Shown here: piece by piece, positions 1 through 4,622 of the stretch
Numbering within the stretch: position 1 is the first letter of the stretch
Layout of the letters: the number at the start of each line of letters is the position of its first letter
From: an uncultured Clostridia bacterium
Lineage (GTDB): Bacteria; Bacillota; Clostridia; Christensenellales; Aristaeellaceae
Length of the DNA: 5,043 bases
Direction of reading: 5' to 3'
Assembly: GCA_947600345.1 (NCBI GenBank)
Contig: CANQGC010000218.1
Coordinates: 1 to 5,043 of the forward strand
Translations under genes and position numbers: made by a program
The notes under the pieces: model-generated
The model's database searches: none
What the model was told of the DNA's origin: nothing
The model's input: only the letters and a program-made list of their open reading frames with translations

Positions 1-357
1 CTGCCGGGCGTGGCGCAGCGGCAGCGCGAGCTCCCCCAGCCTGCCCGCCGCGCCGATCAGCGCGCTCCCCGCCAGCAGCAGGACGCAGGCGTAGAACGCG
101 CAGCCCAGCCAGCCCAGCGCCCCACCCGGATTTCGCCGAAGCAGCGCGAACAGGTTGCGCGCGCCGCTCCGGCGCGCCAAGTGGGCGGCCATCGCTGTGA
201 CGATCCCGAACAGCGCGGCGGAGAAGGCCGCGCCCAGCCAGGACGCGCCCGCCATCTGGGCGTAGAACGCCGCCGCGTCCCTTCCCGCGGCGAAGTCCGC
301 GCCCACCGCCGCCGCGGCCACGGCCAGCGCCGCCGCCGCTTCCCGCCGCTTCCACAT
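1..357 (-). CDS. Polytopic membrane protein, YkvI-like (N-terminal part, runs off left edge)
   Basis: The frame is open from an ATG at 357 to the window edge, giving the first 119 residues with no stop. The start is supported by GGTGAT just upstream (366-361), which matches the anti-Shine-Dalgarno tail; an in-frame GTG inside that site is less likely. Three hydrophobic segments are visible, at about residues 6-21, 36-60 and 80-104, separated by basic loops (RRSGAR, LLRRNPGG), as expected for an inner-membrane protein. The first segment ends in GADFAAGRDAAAFYAQ and is followed by a Gly/Ala/Phe-rich helix. This resembles the N-terminus of YkvI-type proteins (GAGFASGQE...FF), a transporter-like family of uncertain function within the APC/LeuT-fold group. 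The similarity is recalled from memory, so family assignment is tentative; membrane location is much safer. It is probably co-transcribed with the gene ending at 402, 44 bp upstream. Extreme Ala/GC richness may exaggerate the resemblance. Confidence 0.6.
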   Translation of the reverse strand, partial: MWKRREAAAALAVAAAAVGADFAAGRDAAAFYAQMAGASWLGAAFSAALFGIVTAMAAHLARRSGARNLFALLRRNPGGALGWLGCAFYACVLLLAGSALIGAAGRLGELALPLRHARQ

Positions 358-401
358 AAAAATCACCGCCCCGCAAGTATCTATGCGGGACGGGTGCGGA
401 A

Positions 402-713
402 TCATGCGCCGCCGGATGCCTCGGCCTCCTCGGCCATGCGAATGAGCTCCTCGGCGGTCATGTCCACGGGGGATTCCACCTCGGGCACGTAGTCGTCCAG
501 CGTCGGGTGGCTGGGCTGGGGGGCCTCCGCATCGAGCTCCGGCGGTCGCGTGGGCAGGGGCTCCGCCTCCTCGGCGAACATCGGGTCGGGCTCGGAGCCG
601 GACGGCAGCACGCCTGCGATCAGCGCGCCCATCCCCCGCACCATCTTCCATCCGGCGAAGAGCAGCAGCGCGATCACCAGCAGCAGCATGATCCCCTTGA
701 TCCACCAGCGCAT
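402..713 (-). CDS. Small membrane-anchored protein with acidic, proline-rich tail, unknown function
   Basis: I do not recognise this 103-residue protein. It starts with a short basic segment (MRWWIK) and one hydrophobic helix at about residues 6-24. A Gly-rich stretch (about 27-37) follows, then a hydrophilic tail from about residue 38 rich in Glu, Asp and Pro, ending in a probable short amphipathic helix (TAEELIRMAEEAEA, 87-100). The layout suggests a membrane anchor with an extended acidic domain; there is no clear signal-peptidase site and no lipobox. The ATG at 713 was chosen because GGAGGT (725-720) sits 6 bases before it. An in-frame ATG at 752 lies in the loop of a strong hairpin, has no ribosome binding site, and would put a basic, non-hydrophobic extension before the helix. 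The gene lies 70 bp after the P-loop gene and 44 bp before the polytopic membrane protein, so it is probably part of one leftward transcript. Confidence 0.75.
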   Translation of the reverse strand: MRWWIKGIMLLLVIALLLFAGWKMVRGMGALIAGVLPSGSEPDPMFAEEAEPLPTRPPELDAEAPQPSHPTLDDYVPEVESPVDMTAEELIRMAEEAEASGGA

Positions 714-719
714 GCGTCT

Positions 720-725
720 ACCTCC
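720..725 (-). promoter_or_regulatory. Ribosome binding site GGAGGT deciding the 713 start
   Basis: GGAGGT on the minus strand, 6 bases before the ATG at 713. It rules in that start over the upstream in-frame ATG at 752. It begins only 5 bases after the base of the 731-769 hairpin. Confidence 0.8.
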
Positions 726-730
726 AAGCG

Positions 731-769
731 CGGACCGCCCGCAGCGGCTCACACCGCGCGGGCGGTCCG
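731..769 (-). other. Strong intercistronic hairpin between P-loop and membrane protein genes
   Basis: A perfect 12-bp inverted repeat (731-742 with 758-769, CGGACCGCCCGC / GCGGGCGGTCCG). Inside it a second 4-bp stem (744-747 with 754-757) closes a 6-base loop, leaving one unpaired A at 743. It begins 14 bases after the P-loop gene's stop and ends 5 bases before the next gene's ribosome binding site. No T-run follows on either strand, so a standard intrinsic terminator is unlikely. A role in partial attenuation, RNA processing or 3'-end protection is inferred from its position. Confidence 0.7.
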
Positions 770-783
770 AATCCGATTCAGGC

Positions 784-1209
784 TCAGATCGTATACTTCT
801 TCACGAACTCCGGCACCGCGTCGGCGCTGGCGCTCACGGAGATCAGGAACTTGCAGTGGTGCGCCTGGGACAGGCCTTCCAGCGCCTGGAAGAACGCCTC
901 CATCTCGGGGGAATCCAGGGGCGTGCGCACGAGCTTCATGAACGCGTCCATCGCGATCAGCGAGATGTCGAAGTTCACCGACAGCATGCCGCAGAGGAAG
1001 CCCAGCATCTCGGTGGTCGCGCACTTGTGGCCCACGGGGTACTCGCTGGCGTCCACGAAGCGAATCTCGTGGCGCAGGTCGTACATGTAGCGCTTATCGT
1101 CATCTATGAAAATGATGTCGCCATGCTCATTCTTCAGTGATTCATTCACCAGGTCGATCAGCCGCTTGGTCTTGCCGCTGCCCTTGTCTCCCAAAATGAT
1201 CTGTATCAA
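784..1209 (-). CDS. Small P-loop NTPase ('PilT-like' ATP-binding protein)
   Basis: A 141-residue single-domain ATP/GTP-binding protein. It has a textbook Walker A motif, GDKGSGKT (residues 7-14), directly after the first beta strand (IQIIL), and a Walker B-like strand ending in Asp, ISLIAMD (82-88). A later hydrophobic strand, KFLISVSAS (120-128), precedes a PEFVKKY tail (133-139). Short proteins of this pattern are common in Clostridia and are often labelled twitching-motility PilT by automatic annotation. This one is far too short for PilT and lacks its other motifs, so that name should not be used; the biological role is unknown to me. Translation probably starts at TTG 1209, where AAAGGAG is 9 bases upstream and the protein begins MIQIILG. 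A TTG at 1218 abuts the ribosome binding site. It is probably the first gene of the leftward transcript, followed by two membrane protein genes. Confidence 0.82.
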   Translation of the reverse strand: MIQIILGDKGSGKTKRLIDLVNESLKNEHGDIIFIDDDKRYMYDLRHEIRFVDASEYPVGHKCATTEMLGFLCGMLSVNFDISLIAMDAFMKLVRTPLDSPEMEAFFQALEGLSQAHHCKFLISVSASADAVPEFVKKYTI

Positions 1210-1218
1210 CCGAACCAA

Positions 1219-1225
1219 CTCCTTT
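1219..1225 (-). promoter_or_regulatory. Ribosome binding site AAAGGAG deciding a TTG start
   Basis: AAAGGAG on the minus strand, 9 bases before TTG 1209 and touching TTG 1218 with no spacer. The spacing selects 1209 as the start of the P-loop gene. Confidence 0.7.
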
Positions 1226-1246
1226 CAGAATTCGGGGTCTGATTCT

Positions 1247-1252
1247 ATTATA
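1247..1252 (-). promoter_or_regulatory. -10 box (TATAAT) of the leftward P-loop gene promoter
   Basis: A perfect TATAAT on the minus strand in an AT-rich island, about 38 bases before the TTG start, which would give a leader of about 30 bases. The hexamer 17 bases upstream (TAGCCA) is a poor -35, and there is no TGn extension, so an activator or a weak -35 may be involved. The -10 call rests on sequence and position only. Confidence 0.6.
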
Positions 1253-1260
1253 CAACATAA

Positions 1261-1484
1261 TCGCGCGTTTGGCTAGTGAAATATTCGCGACGAAGCGCGG
1301 CGGCGGAGTCCGGCGCGCGGCATTCGCTCCCCGCGAAAGCCCCGCGCAACAAATTCTTGCCTTCCGGCCCCAAAGCGGCAGGAATTTCGCGCGGAGAGGG
1401 CGAATAGAACTTCCAGCTCATTCCAGGGCGCCCCGGTGATCCCCCGGGAGCCGCAATCACATCACAGCAGGGAGGCTTCGGCAC
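1261..1484. other. Divergent intergenic region with imperfect dyad (1342-1394), upstream of the Nudix gene
   Basis: This 224-bp region separates the leftward P-loop gene from the rightward Nudix gene. I found no convincing sigma-A promoter for the rightward genes. Its main structure is a dyad: 1351-1361 (AAATTCTTGCC) pairs with 1377-1387 (GGCAGGAATTT) with one T-G wobble. The outer arms 1342-1347 (CCGCGC) and 1389-1394 (GCGCGG) extend it around a small internal loop, leaving a 15-base apical loop. Either strand could use it. No riboswitch class is recognisable. The region ends in GGGAGG (1470-1475), 9 bases before the Nudix ATG. Confidence 0.5.
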
Positions 1485-2048
1485 ATGAAAAACTACCGCG
1501 ACGATTCCATCGACGAATCCATCATCGAAAAGAACTTATCCCGCGAGCGGGTATTCGACGGCATCATACTGCACATCGATCACCTGACCAACCTGCTGCC
1601 CAACGGCAAGGAGGCCAAGCGCGAGGTGGCGATGCACGTGGGCGCCTCGGCGGTGCTGCCGGTGGACGCGGATGGCAACGTGTATCTGGTGCGCCAGTTC
1701 CGCGCGCCCATCGACCAGGTGCTGCTGGAGGTGCCCGCCGGCAAGCTGGACAGCCTGGACGAGGACCGGCTGCTGGCCGCCAAGCGCGAGCTGAAGGAGG
1801 AGACCGGCTTCGAGGCCGACTCCTGGACGCACCTGACCGACACCTTCACCACCCCCGGCTTCACCAACGAGCGCATCTCCCTCTACCTGGCGCGGGAGCT
1901 GCGCGCGGGCGAGAGCCGCCCCGACGAGGATGAATTCCTGAACGTGGTGAAGATGCCCTTTGACGAGGCGCTGCAGATGGTGCTGCGGGGCGAGATCCGC
2001 GACGCCAAGACCCAGATCTGCCTGTGCATGGCGAACAACCTCATCTGA
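1485..2048 (+). CDS. nudF: Nudix hydrolase, ADP-ribose pyrophosphatase type (NudF-like)
   Basis: A 187-residue cytosolic Nudix enzyme, the usual length for bacterial ADP-ribose pyrophosphatases, which split ADP-ribose into AMP and ribose 5-phosphate with Mg2+. The Nudix box lies at residues 86-109: G86, E93, then REL (101-103), EE (105-106) and TGF (107-109), with the metal-binding glutamates in place. Family marks for the ADP-ribose branch are VRQFRAP (69-75), EVPAGK (82-87), TPGFTNERISLYLA (123-136), DEDEF (147-151) and RDAKTQI (172-178). The first half of the box has six residues between G86 and E93, where the standard box has five. The ATG at 1485 has GGGAGG 9 bases upstream. A GNAT gene follows 12 bp after the stop, in the same operon. 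The exact substrate is not proven, as other nucleotide sugars are possible in this family. Confidence 0.92.
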   Translation: MKNYRDDSIDESIIEKNLSRERVFDGIILHIDHLTNLLPNGKEAKREVAMHVGASAVLPVDADGNVYLVRQFRAPIDQVLLEVPAGKLDSLDEDRLLAAKRELKEETGFEADSWTHLTDTFTTPGFTNERISLYLARELRAGESRPDEDEFLNVVKMPFDEALQMVLRGEIRDAKTQICLCMANNLI

Positions 2049-2060
2049 CGGAGCGGAAGG

Positions 2061-2636
2061 ATGGACATACTTTCGGGCTTCATGCCCACGCTGGAGACGC
2101 CGCGGCTGCGCATTCGCAAGCTGGGCCTGCGGGACGCCCAGGACGTGTTCGAGTACAGCCAGGATCCCCTGGTGGCGAAGTACGTGCTCTGGGATCCCCA
2201 GCGGAGCGTCGGCGAGGCGCGCGGCTACATCCGCTACATGATGCGCAAGTACCGCATGGGCGAACCGGCCAGCTGGGGCATCGAGTGGAAGGAGAACGGC
2301 AAGCTGATCGGCACCATCGGCTTCATGTGGATTCAGCGGGAGAACGCCGCCGCCGAGGTGGGCTATTCCCTCTCCCGGGCCTACTGGAACCGGGGCATCA
2401 TGACCGAGGCGCTGGAGGCGGTGCTCCGCCACGGCTTCCGCACGATGAATCTGAACCGCATCGAAGCCCAGCACGAGGTCCCCAACGCCGCCTCCGGCGC
2501 GGTGATGCGCAAGTGCGGCATGCGCCACGAGGGCACCCTCCGCCAGCGCCTGCTCAACAAGGGCAGGTACGTGGACGTGGAGCTCTACGCGATCCTGAAG
2601 GAGGACTACGTCCGGCAGCAGCGCGAAAACCGATAA
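2061..2636 (+). CDS. GNAT-family N-acetyltransferase, RimJ/RimL type
   Basis: A 191-residue acetyltransferase of the acetyl-CoA-dependent GNAT fold. The N-terminus LETPRLRIRKL (11-21) is the usual opening of the RimJ/RimL-like group. Then come IGTIGF (83-88, central strand), VGYSLSRAYWNRGIMTEAL (100-118), which contains the acetyl-CoA pyrophosphate-binding turn (NRGIMTEA, 110-117), and NAASGAVMRKCGMRHEGTLR (142-161), the conserved Asn/Ser helix and GM(F)xxEG segment. The ATG at 2061 has GGAG 7 bases upstream; a second Met at residue 8 has no such site. It follows the Nudix gene by 12 bp and ends one base before a strong terminator, so it is the last gene of a two-gene operon. Family members acetylate ribosomal protein N-termini, amino acids, polyamines or drugs; the substrate cannot be read from this sequence. 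Confidence 0.9.
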   Translation: MDILSGFMPTLETPRLRIRKLGLRDAQDVFEYSQDPLVAKYVLWDPQRSVGEARGYIRYMMRKYRMGEPASWGIEWKENGKLIGTIGFMWIQRENAAAEVGYSLSRAYWNRGIMTEALEAVLRHGFRTMNLNRIEAQHEVPNAASGAVMRKCGMRHEGTLRQRLLNKGRYVDVELYAILKEDYVRQQRENR

Positions 2637-2676
2637 GCAAATCGCCCCGGAGCGAAGCGGCTCCGGGGCGATTTGC
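2637..2676. terminator. Bidirectional intrinsic terminator between convergent genes
   Basis: A perfect 17-bp inverted repeat, 2637-2653 (GCAAATCGCCCCGGAGC) with 2660-2676, around the 6-base loop GAAGCG. The G/C core is flanked by AAAT/ATTT inside the stem, so transcripts of either direction end in a GC hairpin with U residues. It starts immediately after the GNAT stop codon (2634-2636) and ends 11 bases before the stop of the leftward nucleotidyltransferase gene, and so serves both. Confidence 0.93.
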
Positions 2677-2687
2677 GCGTCGCGGAA

Positions 2688-3410
2688 TCAGCTAAACAGC
2701 TTCTCCGCGGCGGCCAGATCGTCGTGGTTGTCGATTTCGAACCAGCGGCCCGCCAGCGGGCAGGCGCGGAATTCGACCTCGGGCAGAATATCGTTGAGCG
2801 CGACCTCGCTCCACTTCTTGAGCTCCTGGCGACCGGAAATGTACTCGTCGCACTTGGCGAAGAACGCCGCCCCGCCCGACGCCGAGAACTTGTACACGTC
2901 GATGGACGCGCCCAGCGCCCGCTCCGGCGGGATTTGCTTGGAGATCTCCACGAGCCGCCCGTCCCGCTCGACCACCTTCATTGACTCTTCCATATAGGTG
3001 CCGATGTCCACGACGATGGCGTTCTCGCTCTCGCAGCCGAGCAGCGCCGCGGCCACGGAGGCATCGTAGAACACGTCCGCATTCATCATCAAAAAGGGCC
3101 GTCCGCCCAGCGCCTCGCGAGCCAGCCAGGCCGAGTACATGTTGTTCGTGCTCAGGTAGTCCTCGCTGTGGATGATGTGCACCTCTGGCCAGCGCGCGTG
3201 CACCGCTTCTGCGATCATCTCGCTCCGGTAGCCGGTGACGATGAATATGTCCCGCACGCCGTTCTCCCACAAATTCTCGATCTGCTTGATCAGTATGGGC
3301 TTGCCGTTGACCTCCACCAATCCCTTGGGCCGGGTATCCGTGATCGGCGCGAGCCGCGAGCCGATGCCCGCCGCCAGAATCAGTGCCGCATGCTGAGACG
3401 CGTTGTTCAT
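2688..3410 (-). CDS. Sugar-phosphate/phosphocholine-type nucleotidyltransferase (LicC-like NTP transferase)
   Basis: A 240-residue single-domain enzyme of the NTP_transferase fold, which joins an NTP to a phosphorylated substrate, releasing pyrophosphate. The nucleotide-binding signature is at residues 10-31 (LILAAGIGSRL, then TRPKGL with K29). It continues with GKPIL (37-41), the strand IFIVTGY (55-61), DYLSTNNMYSAWLA (84-97), the metal-site segment MNADVF (109-114) and a second metal motif FEIDNHDDL (224-232). The NNxYS segment and the short length without a left-handed beta-helix resemble LicC (CTP:phosphocholine cytidylyltransferase) and related cytidylyltransferases more than glucose-1-phosphate thymidylyl- or uridylyltransferases. 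Substrate and NTP remain open. The start at ATG 3410 is chosen because GGGAAGGA lies 9 bases upstream; the in-frame ATG at 3419 touches that site, and the one at 3446 has none. It shares the terminator at 2637-2676 with the convergent operon. Confidence 0.88.
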   Translation of the reverse strand: MNNASQHAALILAAGIGSRLAPITDTRPKGLVEVNGKPILIKQIENLWENGVRDIFIVTGYRSEMIAEAVHARWPEVHIIHSEDYLSTNNMYSAWLAREALGGRPFLMMNADVFYDASVAAALLGCESENAIVVDIGTYMEESMKVVERDGRLVEISKQIPPERALGASIDVYKFSASGGAAFFAKCDEYISGRQELKKWSEVALNDILPEVEFRACPLAGRWFEIDNHDDLAAAEKLFS

Positions 3411-3419
3411 ACTCTCCAT

Positions 3420-3427
3420 TCCTTCCC
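3420..3427 (-). promoter_or_regulatory. Ribosome binding site GGGAAGGA deciding the 3410 start
   Basis: GGGAAGGA on the minus strand, 9 bases before ATG 3410 and immediately next to ATG 3419. The spacing favours 3410 as the start of the nucleotidyltransferase. Confidence 0.65.
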
Positions 3428-3493
3428 AAACGGAGCCCACGCCCACAGCGCAGGCTCCAAAATTTTCAAAAACGCTTACAGAACAGCCCTATA

Positions 3494-3530
3494 AAATCAA
3501 ATCCGGCGACCTGCGCGGCGGATTTGGTTT
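3494..3530 (-). terminator. Terminator-like hairpin downstream of the SDR gene
   Basis: The arms 3494-3505 (AAATCAAATCCG) and 3519-3530 (CGGATTTGGTTT) form a 12-bp stem with one T-G wobble and a 13-base loop. Read leftward, the stem is followed by a short T-rich run (GATTTTAT), as in an intrinsic terminator. It is 147 bases after the SDR stop codon, which is distant, and its stem is only moderately GC-rich, so termination may be partial. Its right arm overlaps the next hairpin by four bases. Confidence 0.5.
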
Positions 3531-3559
3531 CCCCCGGAGGCGGAGCCGCAGGGGGAAAC
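3527..3559. repeat. Inverted repeat (9-bp perfect stem)
   Basis: GTTTCCCCC (3527-3535) pairs perfectly with GGGGGAAAC (3551-3559), and the 15 bases between can form a small GCG/CGC inner stem. It shares 3527-3530 with the preceding hairpin, so the two cannot both form fully. Confidence 0.7.
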
Positions 3560-3574
3560 AATACCGACCAGTCA

Positions 3575-3613
3575 GGCTTGCGCCCGGAAATTGCGAAGCA
3601 ATTTCAGCAAGCC
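3575..3613. repeat. Two-part inverted repeat with GAA triloop
   Basis: The outer arms GGCTTGC (3575-3581) and GCAAGCC (3607-3613) and the inner arms GAAATTGC (3587-3594) and GCAATTTC (3598-3605) pair perfectly. An asymmetric internal loop (five bases against one) separates them. The apex reads GCGAAGC, a heptamer known to form an unusually stable DNA mini-hairpin. No T-run follows. Confidence 0.75.
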
Positions 3614-3626
3614 GCAGCCCCCCCAC

Positions 3627-3654
3627 TCGCGGGAAATCGCCAGATTTCCCGCGA
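3627..3654. repeat. Inverted repeat (12-bp perfect stem, 4-base loop)
   Basis: TCGCGGGAAATC (3627-3638) pairs perfectly with GATTTCCCGCGA (3643-3654) around the loop GCCA. It begins 22 bases after the SDR stop codon in the leftward direction. The flanks have no T-run, so it is more likely an RNA 3'-end-stabilising element or a repeat unit than a standard terminator. Confidence 0.8.
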
Positions 3655-3675
3655 AAGCGAAGCGCAAGCGTAGCG
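3651..3675. repeat. Imperfect tandem GCG-A/T tract
   Basis: Five GCG triplets are spaced by two or three bases (AAA, AA, CAA, TA) directly beside the 3627-3654 hairpin, up to the SDR stop codon. It includes GCGAAGC at 3657-3663. Function is unknown. Confidence 0.55.
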
Positions 3676-3676
3676 T

Positions 3677-4552
3677 CTACTTTAACATTACCTGTCCGCC
3701 CGTCACCGGGATGGCCTGGCCCGTCTCGTAGAGCTGCTCCACGCAGTAGAAGATCGCCCGCGCCACGTCCTTCGGGAAGCAGCCGCGGTTCATCGGCACC
3801 TTCGCCATGTAGTACTTGCGCACGTCCTCCACCGTCTTCGCGCCGGGCACCTTGCCCGCGTTCAGATACTGCACGAACAATCCGCGCTCCGGATCGGACC
3901 ACAGCGGGCCGTCCAGGTAGTTGCCCGGGCAGATGGCGTTGACTTTGATGTTGTAGGGGCACAGCTCCAGCGCGAAGGACTGGGTCAGGCCGATGCCGCC
4001 GAACTTCGATCCCGCGTAGGCGTAGTTATTCTTGCTGCCCTCCAGGCCGGACTTCGAGTTGATCTCCACGATGTCGAAGTACGCCTCCGGGTCGGCCTCG
4101 TGCTGCGCCTCCATGATGGCGGCGGCGTACTTGGCGCAGAGGAAGTAGCCCGTGTAGTTGATGGAGGTCACGAAGTTGAACGTCTTCTCCTCCAGCTCCA
4201 TCAGGTTGCCCGCCTTGGCCACGCCGGCGTTGCTGACCAGGATGTCCAGGCCGCCCCACTTCTCCACGGTGGTCTGCACCATCCTGGCGACGGACTCCTC
4301 GCTGGTCACGTTCACCTCGATGGCGAAGGCGTACTCGCCCAGCTCTTTCGCCACAGCCTCGGCGCCGGGAAAATTCATGTCGGCGATGCCGACCACCGCG
4401 CCCTCGGCGTAGAGTTCCTCGGCGATGCCCTTGCCGAAGCCCTGGGCCGCGCCGGTGACGATGGCGATCTTGCCGCTCAGGCGGCCCTTGGTCGCCGGGC
4501 GCACGTGAATCTTTTCCTTGGCAATGGCCTGCCACTTGGACATATCAATCAT
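3677..4552 (-). CDS. Short-chain dehydrogenase/reductase, sorbitol-6-phosphate 2-dehydrogenase-like
   Basis: A 291-residue classical SDR using a nicotinamide cofactor. The cofactor motif TGAAQGFG is at 33-40, and D58 at the end of the second strand points to NAD(H) rather than NADP(H). SNAG (107-110), the catalytic Ser region INSKSG (164-169) and YAGSK (Y179, K183) complete the active site. The segments GYFLCAKY (135-142), INSKSGLEGSK (164-174), SKFGGIGLTQSFAL (182-195), KVPMNRGC (251-258) and TGQAIPVTGGQVM (277-289) closely recall E. coli SrlD, which interconverts sorbitol 6-phosphate and fructose 6-phosphate. About 25 extra N-terminal residues and a loop near 151-158 distinguish it, so a related polyol or sugar substrate is possible. 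ATG 4552 is preferred (AAGGAAAGGA about 10 bases upstream); a GTG at 4561 is the alternative. The gene has its own promoter and operator upstream. No PTS or transport genes are visible. Confidence 0.88.
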   Translation of the reverse strand: MIDMSKWQAIAKEKIHVRPATKGRLSGKIAIVTGAAQGFGKGIAEELYAEGAVVGIADMNFPGAEAVAKELGEYAFAIEVNVTSEESVARMVQTTVEKWGGLDILVSNAGVAKAGNLMELEEKTFNFVTSINYTGYFLCAKYAAAIMEAQHEADPEAYFDIVEINSKSGLEGSKNNYAYAGSKFGGIGLTQSFALELCPYNIKVNAICPGNYLDGPLWSDPERGLFVQYLNAGKVPGAKTVEDVRKYYMAKVPMNRGCFPKDVARAIFYCVEQLYETGQAIPVTGGQVMLK

Positions 4553-4562
4553 GGGAAACACA

Positions 4563-4572
4563 TCCTTTCCTT
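4563..4572 (-). promoter_or_regulatory. Ribosome binding site AAGGAAAGGA of the SDR gene
   Basis: A purine-rich site on the minus strand, 10 bases before ATG 4552. An ATG overlapping its end (4563-4561) is out of frame and soon stops. The in-frame GTG at 4561 would also be within reach of the AAGGA half, so the start is not completely settled. Confidence 0.6.
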
Positions 4573-4593
4573 GTTTTTCCGGTTTGTAAGCCT

Positions 4594-4622
4594 ATTATAG
4601 CGCGAAGGGTGGAAACTTTCCA
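4594..4622 (-). promoter_or_regulatory. Sigma-A type promoter of the SDR gene
   Basis: On the minus strand, TGGAAA (4622-4617, four of six matches to TTGACA) lies exactly 17 bases before a perfect TATAAT (4599-4594). Transcription would begin near 4587, giving a leader of about 35 bases before ATG 4552. The -35 box lies inside the dyad at 4607-4625. It shows that the SDR need not depend on read-through from the FAD protein gene upstream. Confidence 0.75.

Larger units (their letters stand above)
3411..3676. other. Hairpin-rich intergenic region between two leftward genes
   Basis: These 266 bp hold no credible ORF. From the left they contain the ribosome binding site of the nucleotidyltransferase gene (3420-3427), a small 6-bp inverted repeat (3432-3437 with 3453-3458), an A/T-rich stretch (3459-3500), four successive stronger hairpins between 3494 and 3654, and a GCG-rich tandem tract (3651-3675). 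I could not find a convincing sigma-A promoter for the nucleotidyltransferase gene here, although the A/T-rich stretch is the natural place for one. Confidence 0.7.

Noticed and set aside
10..492. A 160-codon open frame on the plus strand at the left end
   Set aside because: It is very Arg/Gln/Pro-rich and low in complexity, and it lies antisense to a membrane protein frame with a proper ribosome binding site and clear hydrophobic helices.
714..752. Upstream ATG at 752 extending the small membrane protein by 13 residues
   Set aside because: It has no ribosome binding site, lies in the loop of a strong hairpin, and adds an Arg/Gly-rich stretch. The ATG at 713 has GGAGGT at ideal spacing.
784..1209. 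Naming the P-loop protein as twitching motility PilT
   Set aside because: At 141 residues it is less than half the length of PilT and shows only a Walker A and a weak Walker B motif. No pilus genes are nearby.
1536..2528. A 330-codon open frame on the minus strand across the Nudix and GNAT genes
   Set aside because: It is antisense to two well-supported genes with intact family motifs. The translation is rich in His, Ala, Gly and Arg as expected from the opposite strand of GC-rich coding DNA, and it spans the operon junction.
2024..2695. A 223-codon plus-strand frame overlapping the GNAT gene
   Set aside because: It is a frame-shifted reading of the GNAT gene, has no family motifs, and runs through the terminator.
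3651..3675. The GCG-rich tract as a CRISPR-like or satellite array
   Set aside because: The units are only 5-6 bases long and imperfect, and the tract is 25 bases with no spacers.
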